A DNA stretch of 64,000 nucleotides from Calonectria ilicicola (GCA_020809705.1 CP085826.1:3596001-3660000), one strand, 5' to 3'. Numbered from the stretch's first letter, positions 1 through 12,475 are shown. The notes: a model not told the origin generated them from the sequence alone. Program-made: numbers and translations.

Positions 1-903
1 TCAACTCACAGCCGTTGCTTGCAGCCCATTTTTTCAGCTACAATATCACAGCGTAGCGGCGTGCTAGTCCGGACTCGAGGTATGCTGTGGCATGGTGATC
101 GTGTGCGCTGTTTCCCAAATGGTAAAAAAAAAAAAAATCAGCCCTTATTTGTCTGGATGCGTGCGAGCCCGGTCAACGTAATAGACACATGTTCATGCAA
201 CATCGTTTTGCCTCCCCCGCAGGCTGTCTGGCGGAATGCAGTCTCATCGGCCCTTGGGTTTGCAATCGGGCCTTAGCACCTTTCTCGATGCGAAAAAGGG
301 TCGTGGTAGCGGCGACCGCGGCGGCATCTTGCATCCACACACATACATGCTGGGTTCCATCTGTGAGGCCCGCCGGCCGGGTCTTTGCTGGGCATATGTA
401 CGCAGACCGCCGCCGATGGGTCCAATCGCCTAGCAGGCATCTGTATGCCCGCCGCAAGTCATCGGTGCAGACACTGATTAAGGCCACGCGACTGCTGGGA
501 TTGCCCCAAATGGATTACATGTAAATGGAGCCAATTATCCGTAGTCCATGTTCAAATGGGTTTTCGTCGTCCCCGGAATGGCCCCGTAAAAATGCCAATA
601 GTGCCCAGTTCAGCTCAGCCAGTTCGCGGCCCCGCCTCCGTCCCGGGACCGCTGCCAAGCCCTATTCGCGGGATGACACAAGGCCCAAACATCCATTCCA
701 ACCAAGAAAGTTGAGTTGGAGATCGCACACTCAGCTCCTGCAACCATCTCCGCCGCGCTGCGCTCCTTGGACTAGAGGAGTCGTTTATAAAAGAGAGGTC
801 GTCGCCCGTGTTGATAAGCGTGGTATCCTTCATCATTTCCATTCTGTCCGTGTTTTCATATCTTATCAACTTTTTATCAAGCCACAGCAAGTAAATCTCC
901 ACC
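1..903 (+). promoter_or_regulatory. Upstream region and TATA box of RTG2
   Basis: No convincing gene is seen in this stretch; the short open frames lack domain character. A TATA-like element (TTTATAAAAG) lies at 784-793, about 110 bases before the ATG at 904, followed by a pyrimidine-rich leader ending in a CCACCATG start context. The element position fits a transcription start near 815-850. An A-run occurs at about 123-136. Confidence 0.5.
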
Positions 904-2837
904 ATGGCCCCCGCTCCTCCTCTAGATATCATCACTCTCGACAACATCGAAGAGAAGCTCACGAAGGTGGATCTCAATGCACCTAATCAACTATGGGCTA
1001 TCGTTGATATGGGAAGGTCGGTTTCTCTCTCGAATTCTCCCCTGCACCATCTCTCCTCGTAGCTAACATGCAAGTGTAGCAATGGCATCCGCTTCTCCAT
1101 CACCGATTTGAAAGCACCCCATACTCGTCTCCTCACTCCCGTCTATGCGGACCGGGCAGACATCTCTTTGGTTAAGAAAGGTGAGATGAAGGATGGCAAG
1201 AGATTCTTTCCCAAGAAGGTTATCCAAGAGGTCGCGGAAGCCATCGGGCGCTTCAACCATATTGCCGTCAAATTTGACGTCCCATCAGACCAGGTCATGC
1301 TGTTCGCCACTGAGGCCACACGCTCAGCCAGCAATGGTGGAGATCTTGTTGATGCAATCAAGAAGGAAGCTCCCAATATCAGGGTGAGCATTCTGGATCC
1401 CAAAGTAGAGACGCTTTGCGGTGCCATCATGGGTTCGCGAAGTGGTCTCGTCGATGTCAAGGACGGCGCCTTGTTCCTAGACCTTGGTGGCGGCAGCGTT
1501 CAGATGGCTTGGGTGGACACCTCAGTGCCAAACTACGAAATGTTGGCCGCTGAGAATGGCGTCAGCATGCCATATGGTGCTGCTGCCGTAACACAGATGC
1601 TTAAGAAGCTCGAGGAGGATAAGAAGAAAAAGGATGACGATATTGTGCGAATTGCAGAGATTGATGCAAGCTTCCAAGACAAGTTTGTTGAGCTCTGCAA
1701 CAAGACCCCTAAGCTGAACGCCATCAGACATTCGTACCTCAACGGAGACAAGCACGCCAAGATAGATCTCTACATGTGCGGAGGTGGATTCCGTGGATAC
1801 GGCAGCATGTTGATGCACAACGACGACGCAAGCCCCTACCCTATACCATCCATCAATGGGTACACAGCACCAGGGAAACTCTTCAAGGATGTGGATAAGA
1901 TGCTTAAGGTAAACGAGAAGGAGAAAGACAAGAAGATCTTTGGCATGTCCAAGAGCCGGCGCGAACAGTTCCAGGCCATCGCCGTGGTGATTAATGCCGT
2001 CATCGGGATCGTTCCCAACATTGGAAATGTCACCTTCTGCGGCGGCTCCAACCGCCAAGGCGCTCTCATGATGAAGCTGCCCACCGAGATCCGAAATGAG
2101 AACCCTCTTGATGTCCTCGCTTTTTCAAATGAAAAGGAGAAGGAAATCCTGACAGCCGTCTCAAATCTCCTCCAAGACGCCATGCCCAAGGAACTTGGAT
2201 ACTTCCAGGTCCCCACCATCTTCAACCAGGGCCTGAGCCTGCTGTTCGCCAAGGACATATGGGGACGTGCAGGCTACAGCAGTGATAGCAACACATGTTG
2301 GGCTCTCAACCACGCTGTTATCCGTGACCCCGAGGCCCCCGGCTTGTCGCATCTCGGACGAGCTCTGCTGGGTCTGGCGAGCTCGGCGCGATGGGCAGGC
2401 AACCTTGGACCCCTGGATGCTAAGCTTTTCGATGGCTTGACCAGCATCGTTGAGAACCACGGCGACACTGCAGCGGCATTCTGGGCCGGATACATTGGCG
2501 CCGTGGCCAGTGTTATCGCCGCTGTCGTCCCCGTATTCCCTCAGCACGCAAAGGATGTGGCTGACATATTTGAGTGAGTCAACTGCCCAGTTATCTTTTT
2601 TTCCCCCTTTAAACGGTGCAAATAGACAGTACTAACAAATTGTGAAGCATTTCTGCTACTCTAGAAGAAGAGGACAAGAAGCACTACAAGCTTCACCTCG
2701 AGATTGGCATCAAGGGAGGGTACGGCAAGGGCGTCGATGTCACTGAGCTCGAGGACAGCATCAAGGGAACTGCAAAGAAGCGAGGAGCAAAGAAGGCTAA
2801 ATTCGACGTGGCCATTAAGATCAAACACCTATCATAA
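904..2837 (+). CDS. RTG2: RTG2-like retrograde regulator (Ppx/GppA phosphatase family)
   Basis: Exons are 904-1016, 1080-2573 and 2648-2837, giving 598 aa. The first splice joins into the family motif DMGSNGIRFS (residues about 35-44), and a second phosphate-binding motif, DLGGGS, lies at about 172-177. Both mark the ASKHA-fold exopolyphosphatase/guanosine pentaphosphate phosphohydrolase family. Yeast Rtg2, of about the same length (588 aa), is a cytoplasmic signalling protein that relays mitochondrial dysfunction and nitrogen quality to the Rtg1/Rtg3 factors; that role is inferred here. Branch sites GCTAAC and ACTAAC precede the two acceptors. The C-terminus is lysine-rich. The gene is tail-to-tail with a zinc-cluster regulator, with 272 bases between the stops. 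Family assignment is firm; whether it is a regulator or an active phosphatase cannot be told from sequence. Confidence 0.9.
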
Positions 2838-3060
2838 TTCGTATGCAAGTCATAGCCAAACTAGCAGAGGAGTCGCCCATATCCAAATACTCTGACAAAG
2901 GAAAAGAAGCGTGTGCGTGCCTAAATACAAAAAAAAATGGCATATTCAATCTTTTTCTGGTTGATAAGAATGTTTTCTTTATGTGCTCGAAAAAGACAGA
3001 ACCATTGGACTTTTTTCTTTCTTTTGTTTCTCCATTGCTTACGTTATTCGTAACAGTCAC

Positions 3061-3099
3061 CTTTTTTCTTTTCTTTTCTTTTCTTTTCTTTTCTTTTTT
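3061..3099. repeat. (CTTTT)n microsatellite
   Basis: A pyrimidine run built of TTTTC units lies in the short space between the RTG2 stop at 2837 and the stop of the minus-strand regulator at 3110, so it falls in the 3' untranslated zone of both genes. Confidence 0.9.
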
Positions 3100-3109
3100 A
3101 GTTGTCGTA

Positions 3110-5144
3110 TTAACTTGAGGAAGTCTTCTTTCGTTGCCGGGCATTCATCTTTTTGAGTTCGTGGTCTACGACCAGCACGCAGAGCATGTGGTCAGCTTCA
3201 CTCTGGGATCTTTGCATCTCCTCACCTGTTTCTAGTTAGCCAACTTGTTTGGGTACGAGGTGATGTTCAATATTGCTTACAAAATTCCTTGCGAGAAGCC
3301 AAAAGCTCCTTGGAATGCTTGCGAATGCTCTTGCTATCATATCGGGTGGACTTGATCCAATCCATAGACACGTCAAGGCTCTTCTTGGTACGGAATTGGT
3401 AGTGGTAAAAGATGGCCACAAGAGGAAAGACCTTTTCTACCAGCCAGCTATAGTGCGATTGGGCGTGAGAAACTACAAATGGTCAGCTTACTTGTGCATT
3501 GATGGAGAATGTTAGACTTCTTACCCATGGTAGGATTATGTCTCGCATCCATGTTGGAGATTTGGCTTCTGGATGCATCCACAAGGTCGCGATACATGAG
3601 CATCAGTTGCCACATGCAGGCCCAGATCGCAGGCTTTTCTTCAGTCTTGACAGGTCCTTGTTGCATCAAACACTCATCCATCTGTTTCAACACATCATAC
3701 TCAAGAGATTCCAGAGCCTTGCGAGCAATGTGCCTCAGTTCAGCTTGCACAGTGATTGGCAGAATAGACAGTTTGTTACTGGGGTCTCGGCATGTGAAAG
3801 AAGAAGTCTTCCAGATCTTGAAGTAACAACCCATCTTGTGAACCTTCTTAACCAAGTCGTACTAGAATATATTTAGTACTCGGCCACAGTATAAGGGGTT
3901 CTCAGGGGGGAAATTACCTTGGGAAGGCTATGGCCATCGTGGGCGTAGCTCAGCAGGAACTTCTGGAGCAAATGGGGGAACCGAGAACTGTTCTCGCGTT
4001 GGATCTGGGCTTCAGCCCATTTTTGCAGGTCATGATGGCCAGGAACTCTGTCTCGATGGAAGGCAGCCTTTCTGGGGCTCTCCTCGCTATCATCTTCTGC
4101 CTGGTAGGCTTGGATAGTGGCATGGAGAGCTGGGGTGTTGGGATCCCGGGAAGGCATGAGGATTGAGACATCCTTTGACTTGCCGAAGAAGAAGCGAGGT
4201 TCCTGTCGAACAACCTCTTCCTCTGCTGAGTTCGCGGACCACACATCTGAAATGTCTTAGTGGGACTTGTCTCAGCCAGAATGGGCTGGGGTGTGTTGTG
4301 ACATACCAGGAACCCTGCCAATCACGGGCCAAACCATTGCCGGGGTAAGACGGGTGCACACAAGGTGGGCATGGTCTGGAAAGGCCTTGCGGCATGTAGG
4401 ACAGACGCCACTTTCTTGACACTAAAGCTATTTCAGCTTGAGGTTTCTTTACAGAGGGGCGATTTCCCTTACTCTGGTCTTGGTAGCTCGACATGGTAGG
4501 CAGGCTCCACTCTTGCGGACATCAGCTGTCTGTTCAGGGTCATTGAGCTGCCTGTGTCTCCTCTCAGCTGAGTGGCCATGACCGGAGCGGCGGCGTTTGA
4601 GGCTTGAGCTAAGATCAAATGGCCTCCGAGACATGTCATCCTGGACCTGAAGTCTGGGAGGGTACCCCCGGCTAGAATGCTTGTTAGGCAGGGTCTGAGG
4701 GTAGGTCCACTCGTCATCCTGGGCTTGTACTTCTCTGAGGCTAGCCTCAGGACGTCGACGAGGCTCCTCTGATCTCTCAAGATAGATGGAGCCAGAGTGA
4801 TCTGAGGGGGAGGTGCTCCCACCCTGGATGAGCTCTGGCGGTGTCTGGCCTGAGTAGTCAGATGGAGTGTCAGGAGAGAATGAAGTATTCATCCTCAGAA
4901 ACTCTGACTCGAGTTTTTCAAGAGAGATATGGTCAATGACGGCTGGAATCTCGGTGATGAGCTTGCTCAGATCCCTTTGGGGCGATCGACGGCTGAGGTA
5001 AGGAGAGACAATGTCCGCCCTCGTGGAGTCACAGTAACTCTGCCAGTCGAAGAAGGAATCGAAGAGCTCATCATCCAGCTCCGGGGAAGTGGGAACACGC
5101 GGGTTTTCATGACCTATCTGGGGAAAGGCCCTGGCAGTATCCAT
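3110..5144 (-). CDS. Zn2Cys6 transcription factor, first of a tandem pair
   Basis: Minus-strand exons are 5144-4473, 4421-4307, 4246-3918, 3861-3525, 3472-3281 and 3225-3110, giving 586 aa. An acidic/serine-rich N-terminal half (about residues 1-205) precedes a zinc cluster. The first intron splits the cluster: SGACLPC at the end of exon 1 joins to CQESGVCPTC in exon 2, giving spacing C-x2-C-x6-C-x5-C-x2-C-x11-C. The region after the cluster (AMVWPVIGRVP and on) is helical with no named domain that I can place. These proteins are nuclear DNA-binding regulators; no target can be deduced. The start used is the first ATG in the frame; an open stretch continues a few codons upstream without an ATG, so a small 5' exon is possible. 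The neighbour at 5731-7748 is a paralogue with the same orientation. Confidence 0.85.
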
Positions 5145-5730
5145 GTTGATATCCGTGTAAGTCACGGGGGTATGGTGGAACCTTGGCTTTCAGCGTGGAC
5201 GAATTGAAGCACGCAACACTTGTCAGATGTCGATAAGGTGAAAATACCCAATGTGCCAGATGCTTGTGTGAGATTTGAGCGATTCAGAGACAAGTCCTGG
5301 CACCAGAGAATTATAATCTGGCGTCTCATGGAGTATCTTGTGGACTCCGTCACTTACACCCTCCTCCAGATGTGCATTCTCGGTGAGAACCAGGGTATTG
5401 ATTGGCCGGACCTGCATATTACCCACTTATTTGGGCCAATCAAAGCCCTGGTTCTCACCGATTTTGACAATTCTCACTTACAGATCACGAGAAGTGTCAT
5501 GTGACGGCAACCGTCGCTGAATGAGGCACGACGAGAAGTGTCGAAATTGGCCGAAAAGGAAGGTCCATGGTGAGAAAATGCGTATGTAGATACCTGCTGG
5601 CATAACTCGCATATGTAGAGGGTCCTTTGGGCTGAAAATCCTGCAAACGTGGCCCGGTGGTGGACCCAAGTGGCATGAGGGAGGAGCATACGTGAGGGCG
5701 CCATGCTCACGAGGCCGGCCACAGCCCAGA
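5145..5730. promoter_or_regulatory. Spacer between the two regulators, with inverted repeat
   Basis: This 586-base spacer holds the 5' region of the 3110-5144 regulator and the 3' end of its paralogue. No gene is seen. It contains a near-perfect inverted repeat (5381-5460), listed separately. Confidence 0.5.
5381..5460. repeat. Inverted repeat, 27-bp arms, 26-bp loop
   Basis: Arm 1 is 5381-5407 and arm 2 is 5434-5460. Arm 2 read on the other strand matches arm 1 at 25 of 27 positions; both begin CGGTGAGAACCAGGG and end ATTGGCC. The spacer is 26 bases. It sits about 240 bases upstream of the ATG of the 3110-5144 regulator. It could be a cruciform-forming element, a regulatory dyad, a small transposon relic or part of a transcript hairpin. 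Confidence 0.85.
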
Positions 5731-7748
5731 TCATTTGCTTAGCAACGGCTTGGGCTGGAGGTCTGCCTCACGATCAAGAATCATTCGTCGAAGCAATTGA
5801 TCCTCTGGGGCCGTCATCCAAGGCGACTCGCGTTCTGCGGCATGTGAGTGTGGTCCTTGAGCGTTGCCATGGTGTAGACTTACGGAAATAGAAGCTCTCG
5901 GTGCGTAGATTTAGAAAAGCTGCCACCAAATCTTCGTCATCATTTAGCAGCTTCCGAGTGGTGGCCACCCGAAGGTCTGCATAAAGCGGGCTGGTAGCGC
6001 GAAACAGGGCGGCATATATTGAGACCAGGTAGTGGTAGAAGTGTGTGCCAGCCTCCAGCTTGCATTCGGGGAAGCCACTGTAATCCTCAGGCACGTGGCA
6101 CGGGAATTGCTGAAAAGCAATATAAGACCGGACCAGCTTCCGATACATCAGGATCAGGCACCACAAACTCGACCACAGAGCAATGGCGTTCGAAGGCCCG
6201 ATTCCCGTAGATCCAAAAACCAACTTTTCCAATTCTGCTAGCACGTATTTTTCAATTGGTTGTGAGGCTGCTTTAGAAATTTGTCCAAATTGTGTGTGTA
6301 GAGCACAGGAAGGTGGGGTCGTCTTTCCGTGTTCATCAACGCAGAGGACCAAACCCAGTCTAATTTTGGTCAGGCAGTTTAGCTCATGAACTTTTTGAAC
6401 CAAGGTGTGCTTGGTTTGTTAGCAAATACTTTGGAGGGGGGAAGTCAAAGATCATACCATGGGGAGAGTTGTTGCGGATTTGCTGTACTTCATGATGAAC
6501 GAATCAACTGCTTGCTGGAATCCAATATTTCGGACATCCTGGAAGCTCACAATTTTTTCGACCCAATCGACCAAAGTTTTGGCAGGAAGTAATTGTGGAA
6601 GAGCATATCGAGCGCTTTCTTCTCGATGAAACTCAATCTGGCCTCCAACTTGGTTCATCACTACCCAGCAACACATCCATGGGGGTGTCTGGTTGCCATA
6701 GTAATCCTGCACTTCCACATCAAGTACTGGATTTTCGGGGTAGTCCATTGAGATTTTAACTTGACGAGGGGGACCAAGGTGAGTAGTCCCGGCAATAAGC
6801 TCTTGGTCCAAAAGACGGGCCGTATAGTCGATGTAGTGGAGATCTGGATTGTGAGTATGCGACGTTTCTGCTGACGAACTAAAGACTCACCGCCTGAACT
6901 GAACCGCATTTTGGTCAGCTTTTCTCGAATACAGAGCTGAGCTCCAAGGCAGCCTGCCGCTTTCTCGCAGGCCTTGCAGGGATCCCCAACACCACACTAC
7001 TCGATATCACCGTGATTATTAGTTTGAGTCCCGTGTGCGGTTCAATTTTGGGTTGCATCAGGTAAGGGATTTAGCATACCGATATCCTTCGCATCTTACA
7101 CCGAAAGCAGGCTCCATTCTTGCGCACCTGGGCGACCTCAAGGCGCCTCTTTTCATCGAAGTCCCTTCTCTTCTTCTTGACGCCGCTCGGGTTGGAAGGG
7201 TTTGAGGGAAAGCATATGACAGAGTACTCGGGAAGACCAGAGTTGCGTGGGAGAGGCTGTCGTTTGGACTTGAGCCGTGGCTTGATGAGTTTTTCTGGAA
7301 GCTCAATCTGCACATCGAATTCCCCAGATTCTGGACGGACCACGCTAACCGGTTCCGAGCTGCCGGAGTCGTGCATCTGCGGCGCAACATCCCCTCCTGG
7401 TCCATCTGATAACGAGTCCTGGCAAAGTCCATCGAGATCGATCCACTTTGCCAGATCATCATCACTAGACGCCATGGTCGAGGCTGCTGGCCCAGGCATT
7501 GTATTCATTGCGATTGGAGCTTTACTCGGAACGACGTCAAGGATTGAAATGTGAGGCATCTGATTCCCGAATGGAGTCCAAGGTTTAGTCAACTGCTCAT
7601 AATCCGGTGGCTCTGAACCATTACACCACCAGCCATTGGACAGAAACGGTTTAAGTGGGTCCTTCCCAATGCAACGTCCAATGGGGTGCTGCGACGTCTG
7701 GCAACACTCGGTGAAGGTTGAAAAGGCCGAAAACGGAAATATCAGCAT
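5731..7748 (-). CDS. Zn2Cys6 transcription factor, second of the tandem pair
   Basis: Minus-strand exons are 7748-7080, 6996-6891, 6843-6458, 6409-5884 and 5834-5731, giving 596 aa. The zinc cluster is again split by intron 1: NGACFRCKMRRIS at the end of exon 1 joins to CGVGDPCKAC, giving C-x2-C-x6-C-x5-C-x2-C-x11-C, the same unusual spacing as the neighbour. A basic stretch (KKKRRDFDEKRR) just before the cluster may be a nuclear localisation signal. The segment HTLVQKVHELNC at the start of exon 4 matches YDLVKKVHKMGC in the paralogue. Four intron positions and phases are shared. The N-terminal 60 residues are less certain, because the ATG at 7559 is an alternative start. No target or pathway can be read from the sequence. 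Confidence 0.82.
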
Positions 7749-10700
7749 CACGTGATCCAACTCATCCGCTCATGCACGTCAAGGGATGTTCGAGAAGCCT
7801 GCGATGGAAGGGAGGGTGCCCACTCTGAGTGGGTTTTCTTTCTTCCTTTCTTTCTTTCTTTCTCTGGATTTGAGGGCGGCCACGCAAATAAAATTCTATC
7901 TGGGAAATTGCATCGATATACTGCCTATTCTATGGTTCTCCCTGTCAATCAGAGAAAATTTACTCAAATTGGCTTCTGGGGAGCATGCCGCGGGGCGCAC
8001 TACACAAGTGTGACAGACCAAGGATCCAGAGATCTGGGACTGGTGACACTGTGTGGAATGAGCACGGCCCACGTTTCAGGGACATGAACCCAGCAAGGAG
8101 AGCCAACTCAGGGGAACAGCCCCAAGAAATGATTCGAGGTCAGACAGTATTATTTGTTTGCTGACAGAGCTTGGGTCTTGGGTCTTAGGTCTTGGGAATC
8201 ATCAGTCATCAGCGCTTGTCCGCCAAGCTGTCAGATCAAATTGGCGCGGGCGGCGCGAGCTCCCTCGCCTGCTCACCCGTGAATCGGATTATGGGGTAGT
8301 GACGGGCCCCGAGCCCCGAGCCAAGGACCTGGAGTCCAGGACGGCGGCGCCAATTACCAGTGATGGGCATGGGCTATTTCAGCTCCGGCTCAGCCACCTT
8401 GGCCCCCTCCTGCCGGAGCCACCTCACTGGCAAGGGTCTGGGAGGCCTATGATGCAAGCATCCTCCGTAGATCTGGGGCGGGTCTCTATGACGGTTGTTG
8501 GGTCCAATATAGCAATGAGCCAAGAATAGCCGAGAGAGCCAAGTACCATATTGGGGAGAGCCCCATGTCAACCCTGGCAAGCTTACATCACCAAACTTGT
8601 CACTTTCCGCCCGTTGATCATTGCACAAGCTTGTGTGCACCAAGTCAAAGGCGTCGCACTATGGAGGCACTGTGCAAGAACATGGAAGGGAGGGAGAAGT
8701 CAGGGGCTAGAACCAACTTTTCAAGGAGCAACTAGTTCAAGGAACGGGAGGAGCGGGAGCGCGCATCTATCGACGCCTCATGTCTGCTTTTCTCCTTTCC
8801 TGGAATTTTTCTTTTCTTTTCCTGAGCAATTTCCGGCGCCACGCCGTCCAAACAAGGTGCACGGTCTGTGACCAAAATCTTACAGCACGAGAGTTGGTTG
8901 GCTGTAGTGCGAGGAGGTGTACTCAGTGATATGTCAATGTATGCATGTTCCAACGGTGATACATCCTAGGCCCTGTTCCCCAGGGAACGTATGCGGCTAC
9001 GCAAGGAGGACGGAAATGGTTGACGAAAGCTTTTTTCCCAAGAAGTTACGAGAAGAAGCGGCACGGGTCTAGTACGTCAAGCGTGGTGCCGATCTGACGA
9101 CGAATACGTTGCGAAATGGGTCACGGCTAGACGGAGGCAAAAAAGTCTCCGAGAAGGGTGTTGCGGCCTCAGGGTTCCATCTGCTGATGGAGCAGCGAAT
9201 TTTGCATTACCGGATTTGATGAAGAAAGGCAACCACTCTTGTGTTACTGCTGACGATTCCATGCTGGCATGGACGAAAGTTTGCGTTGTTTAATGATGGA
9301 GCCGTTGCCAAGTTCATGCCGGGTAAACCTGTCCAGCGTGGTTGGTTGTGAAGAGCGTTGACCAACAGGAGATCCATCCAACAAGCGACCACTCGCAGTG
9401 ACGACGACAAGCATTAGAGTACGCGTAGCTACGTTGCACAAGGCGCATAGCTGGGTCCGAGCAAAAGTACAAGCACCATGTCGGACCCGGAAGAAGGTTT
9501 GTGGGAGGAGTCAAGGTTCCTATGGGTATTGGGACCTGGAGATGGATGTGAGAGCCGGTGAGATGACTACGTAGGAAGAAAAAAAAAAAGTGGCCGTGAA
9601 TGCGGGTCTGGTGCTGGCTTGGTGCTATGGAGCGCCGCAACGTGATTGGGGGCCTCGAAAGTGTCGGGTACAAGTGTTGCTGGCTGGCGCTGAATACATC
9701 CGATGTACCGTTGGAGGTCTTGGGCTGCTCATCTCCCTGCCTACCGGCCGGCAAGGGGTAAATTTAGAGTACCGTGGCTAGTTTTTTTACATTTGGTTTT
9801 GCTTCTGGGACGGAGGAAGTGGAGGAGGATCAAGCGAAAGATCCGAAACCGACGGGGAGGGCGAGCAGCCTAGACGACGGCCCTGCGGCTTCGCAGAAAG
9901 CACCATGGTGCACCGTGGGGTTGTCGGTTGGCTGTGGACGACTCTGCGCATACGGCACGACGAGAGCGCTAGGTGGTCTGGAGTCCCTGTGCCACCAGCA
10001 ATGGAGCACCAACTCATACTGGGCTGTCGCTGGGCGCACTCCACAGCATGCAATGCAGCGTCAAACACACACAAACAAACAGCAACACGCCTTCTCGCCT
10101 TCTCACCCCTTGCCCAACCAAACTAGGCGGAAGCGTTCTCACCAGACACCCCGGCCATGGGCCGCACCCTACTCTAGATGATCGCGACGAGGGGGCTGCG
10201 CGGGGGCCGTAACAAGTTTGCGTGCTGTGTACGAAATATTGCCTCCGTATACGTATATCCCTGGGCCAGGCTGTGTCTCCTCACCGTCTAGTCACATCGC
10301 GGCATATGAACATCTGTGAGTTCGGAGTGTCAGATCAGATGTTGGTGAACGTGGCAATTTCTTGTTGCGGCGGTCATCCTTAGTCGTAGTCGCCATCGCC
10401 ATCATTAATTGCATTTGCCTTAGTCTCAGTGACAGAGAGGGTCTTTCAATAGGGTTTTTATTTTTCATTCTTTAAAATAAAACAAAAACAGGTACGTACC
10501 CAGCGGCTAGCGCCCTCACTCCCGGATCCCGGCCAGTCCGTCATCCCACCCTGGTCTCGCACTCCTCGCAGCCTCTTTTTTTTCTTGTTAGAGACTTCCA
10601 GGTGCACGGCGGAAGTGAGGACAGGCACTGGCAGCTGGTAGCTGGGGCCCTGCCAGCACGGGTCAGACGCTTCCAAATCTGGATTGTGTATATGCTTCCT

Positions 10701-12475
10701 AAACAAACAAGGAGTCAAAGGGGGGGATGGCTTGGTTTTGCATTGAGGCATTGATGAATAAGAAGGAATACGGCCCAGAACCCCTCTGCCGCTTGCATGG
10801 TGCGGGAGCAAGAGTCAGGAGGGCTGGGTTCTGGTGCAATGCCTGCCCCATTCCCCTGAGCCAGTCCTGAGAGAAAGACCCTGTTTTGGGTTGAGGGGCA
10901 TCGATCCCAATAAGCTGGCCACCACCAACGAGAGGTGTTCATTACTCGCCCGAGTGATGCGTTGTTCTGCATGTCCTGGATGTATATATGTACATAGGAT
11001 CCGCCACACCCGAAGAGGGTCGTGATGGGGGGACCATCTTTTTGGGGCTAATTGGCGATGCAACGCCTCTGTCCTCTGACTGTGTCGGTACCTACCTTAG
11101 CCCCTCTGTCGCGCTTCATCAGCGGACCGACAGCGCGAAGTAGGGGCCCGAGACTAGCAACCAAGCGAAGCGTGGAATGGTGGTGTGCGGCAAAGTACGA
11201 GCCGGGCGGTGCAGGACTTGTCAGTGACATGCAAAAAGTATAGGGACGCTAGGAAGTGATTTTTAGAAACCAAAGTCACTTGTCATGTACACTTGCTCCC
11301 TCGTGCTCAGAACCATGGCTTGAATGGTCAAATTACAAGTGCATCAAGATTGTATATTTGTTAATACTCGTGCCCGATGTGGATATTAATTCTTCTCTTC
11401 TCGGCCGACGCCTCTATAAACCCTCGTCTACTATTTCCTCATCTCATCTCATCTCAACTCGCTTGCAACGCTGAAGTTCCCGTCACCATTTCCTTGGTCC
11501 ACACCTAACTCTGAGCCCGCCTCGAACAAGTCCTGGACCCGCCCCCTTGGTGCCCTGGTGCCGCCGCCGCCGCTGCTGCCCACTCTCCGAAATCTCAAGA
11601 TCCCACTACGGCGGCCACCTGCGACATTACACGACCGCACACGAATTACAACCCGCCGAGCACGAGCTCAAGAGCCCTGCCGGACGAGACATCCGAGCTC
11701 ATCACGAAGCAACCCACAAGGCGTACCCACACGGAGAAGCCACACACGCCTTGCTCACCCACTCGTGGTCTCACTCATAGTCTCGCCTCTGAATTGACCC
11801 TTGCACTCCCTGCCTACCGCAACCTGGCTGCCGCCACGTCTTGGTGCTTCTGTATGCCCAAATTTTTTTTCTCCTTGCCGCTCTCGATCTCTTGGTACTT
11901 TGGACGCCCTAAAGCAAAACACCCCATTTTCACTAGCTGCTCTCGTCCGCGCCGCAAGCCGCTTTGCCATGCTAGGACCCTAGACCACTTACAGGAAGAA
12001 TAGGGTAAAAAAAAAAAAAAACTTCTCCCCATTTTCAGCCAACGTCATCGTGTACCCACTCCCTCCCGAGCCCCCGAGCCGTTGATCCAGAGACGGCGTC
12101 CCGTCCTCTTCCCCAGGAGGCCCTATAGTGCGTCTCGTTCTGTCAACTAGCCAAGCCACGTCCACCACAAGGCACTGAGCCCCCAAACCCCCCGCTCGGC
12201 TGGGCCCAGGGCCCCTAGCTCCATAGGTACTCCGTACAGTACAAGCAATATTTTTACGGCTTTCCAGGGCGAAGGCAGCGCAGGGAAGTCCCATCCAGAT
12301 CTGACACGCAGCCACGGCCTACAGTCTGTGGACATACATATCGAGGCCTCGACCCGCCTGCTCACCCTGCCCCTACGTTGCCTGCTTTTGACTTACCTCG
12401 CCACTCTGGTGCTTCCATACTTAGCATCTTTTCCTGCATGCGACGCTGGCTGCTTGCTGCTGCCGGACAGTCATA
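7749..12475. other. Long non-coding region, promoter and leader of the 12476 gene
   Basis: Over 4.7 kb I find no frame with domain-like composition or plausible splice structure; the many short open frames on both strands overlap each other. A TATA box (TATAAA, 11415-11420) followed by a CATCT repeat and pyrimidine-rich sequence suggests that transcription of the gene at 12476 starts near 11440-11470, giving a leader of about 1 kb that contains several upstream ATGs or a 5' intron. A (CTTT)n run lies at about 7835-7866, and a short GGGTCTT tandem lies near 8170-8196. Confidence 0.5.
11415..11460 (+). promoter_or_regulatory. Putative core promoter (TATA plus CT-rich start)
   Basis: TATAAA at 11415-11420 is followed at 11439-11460 by TCATCTCATCTCATCTC, a typical fungal pyrimidine-rich initiator region. 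The next downstream gene on this strand begins at 12476. The assignment rests on position and composition only. Confidence 0.45.

Noticed and set aside
5161..5165. GTG start extending the first regulator upstream to 5165
   Set aside because: Fungal nuclear genes start with ATG; the ATG at 5144 is the first in this frame.
9774..10181. 135-codon open frame in the 7.7-12.5 kb region
   Set aside because: Overlapping open frames exist in several phases on both strands, the composition is not protein-like, and no domain is visible.
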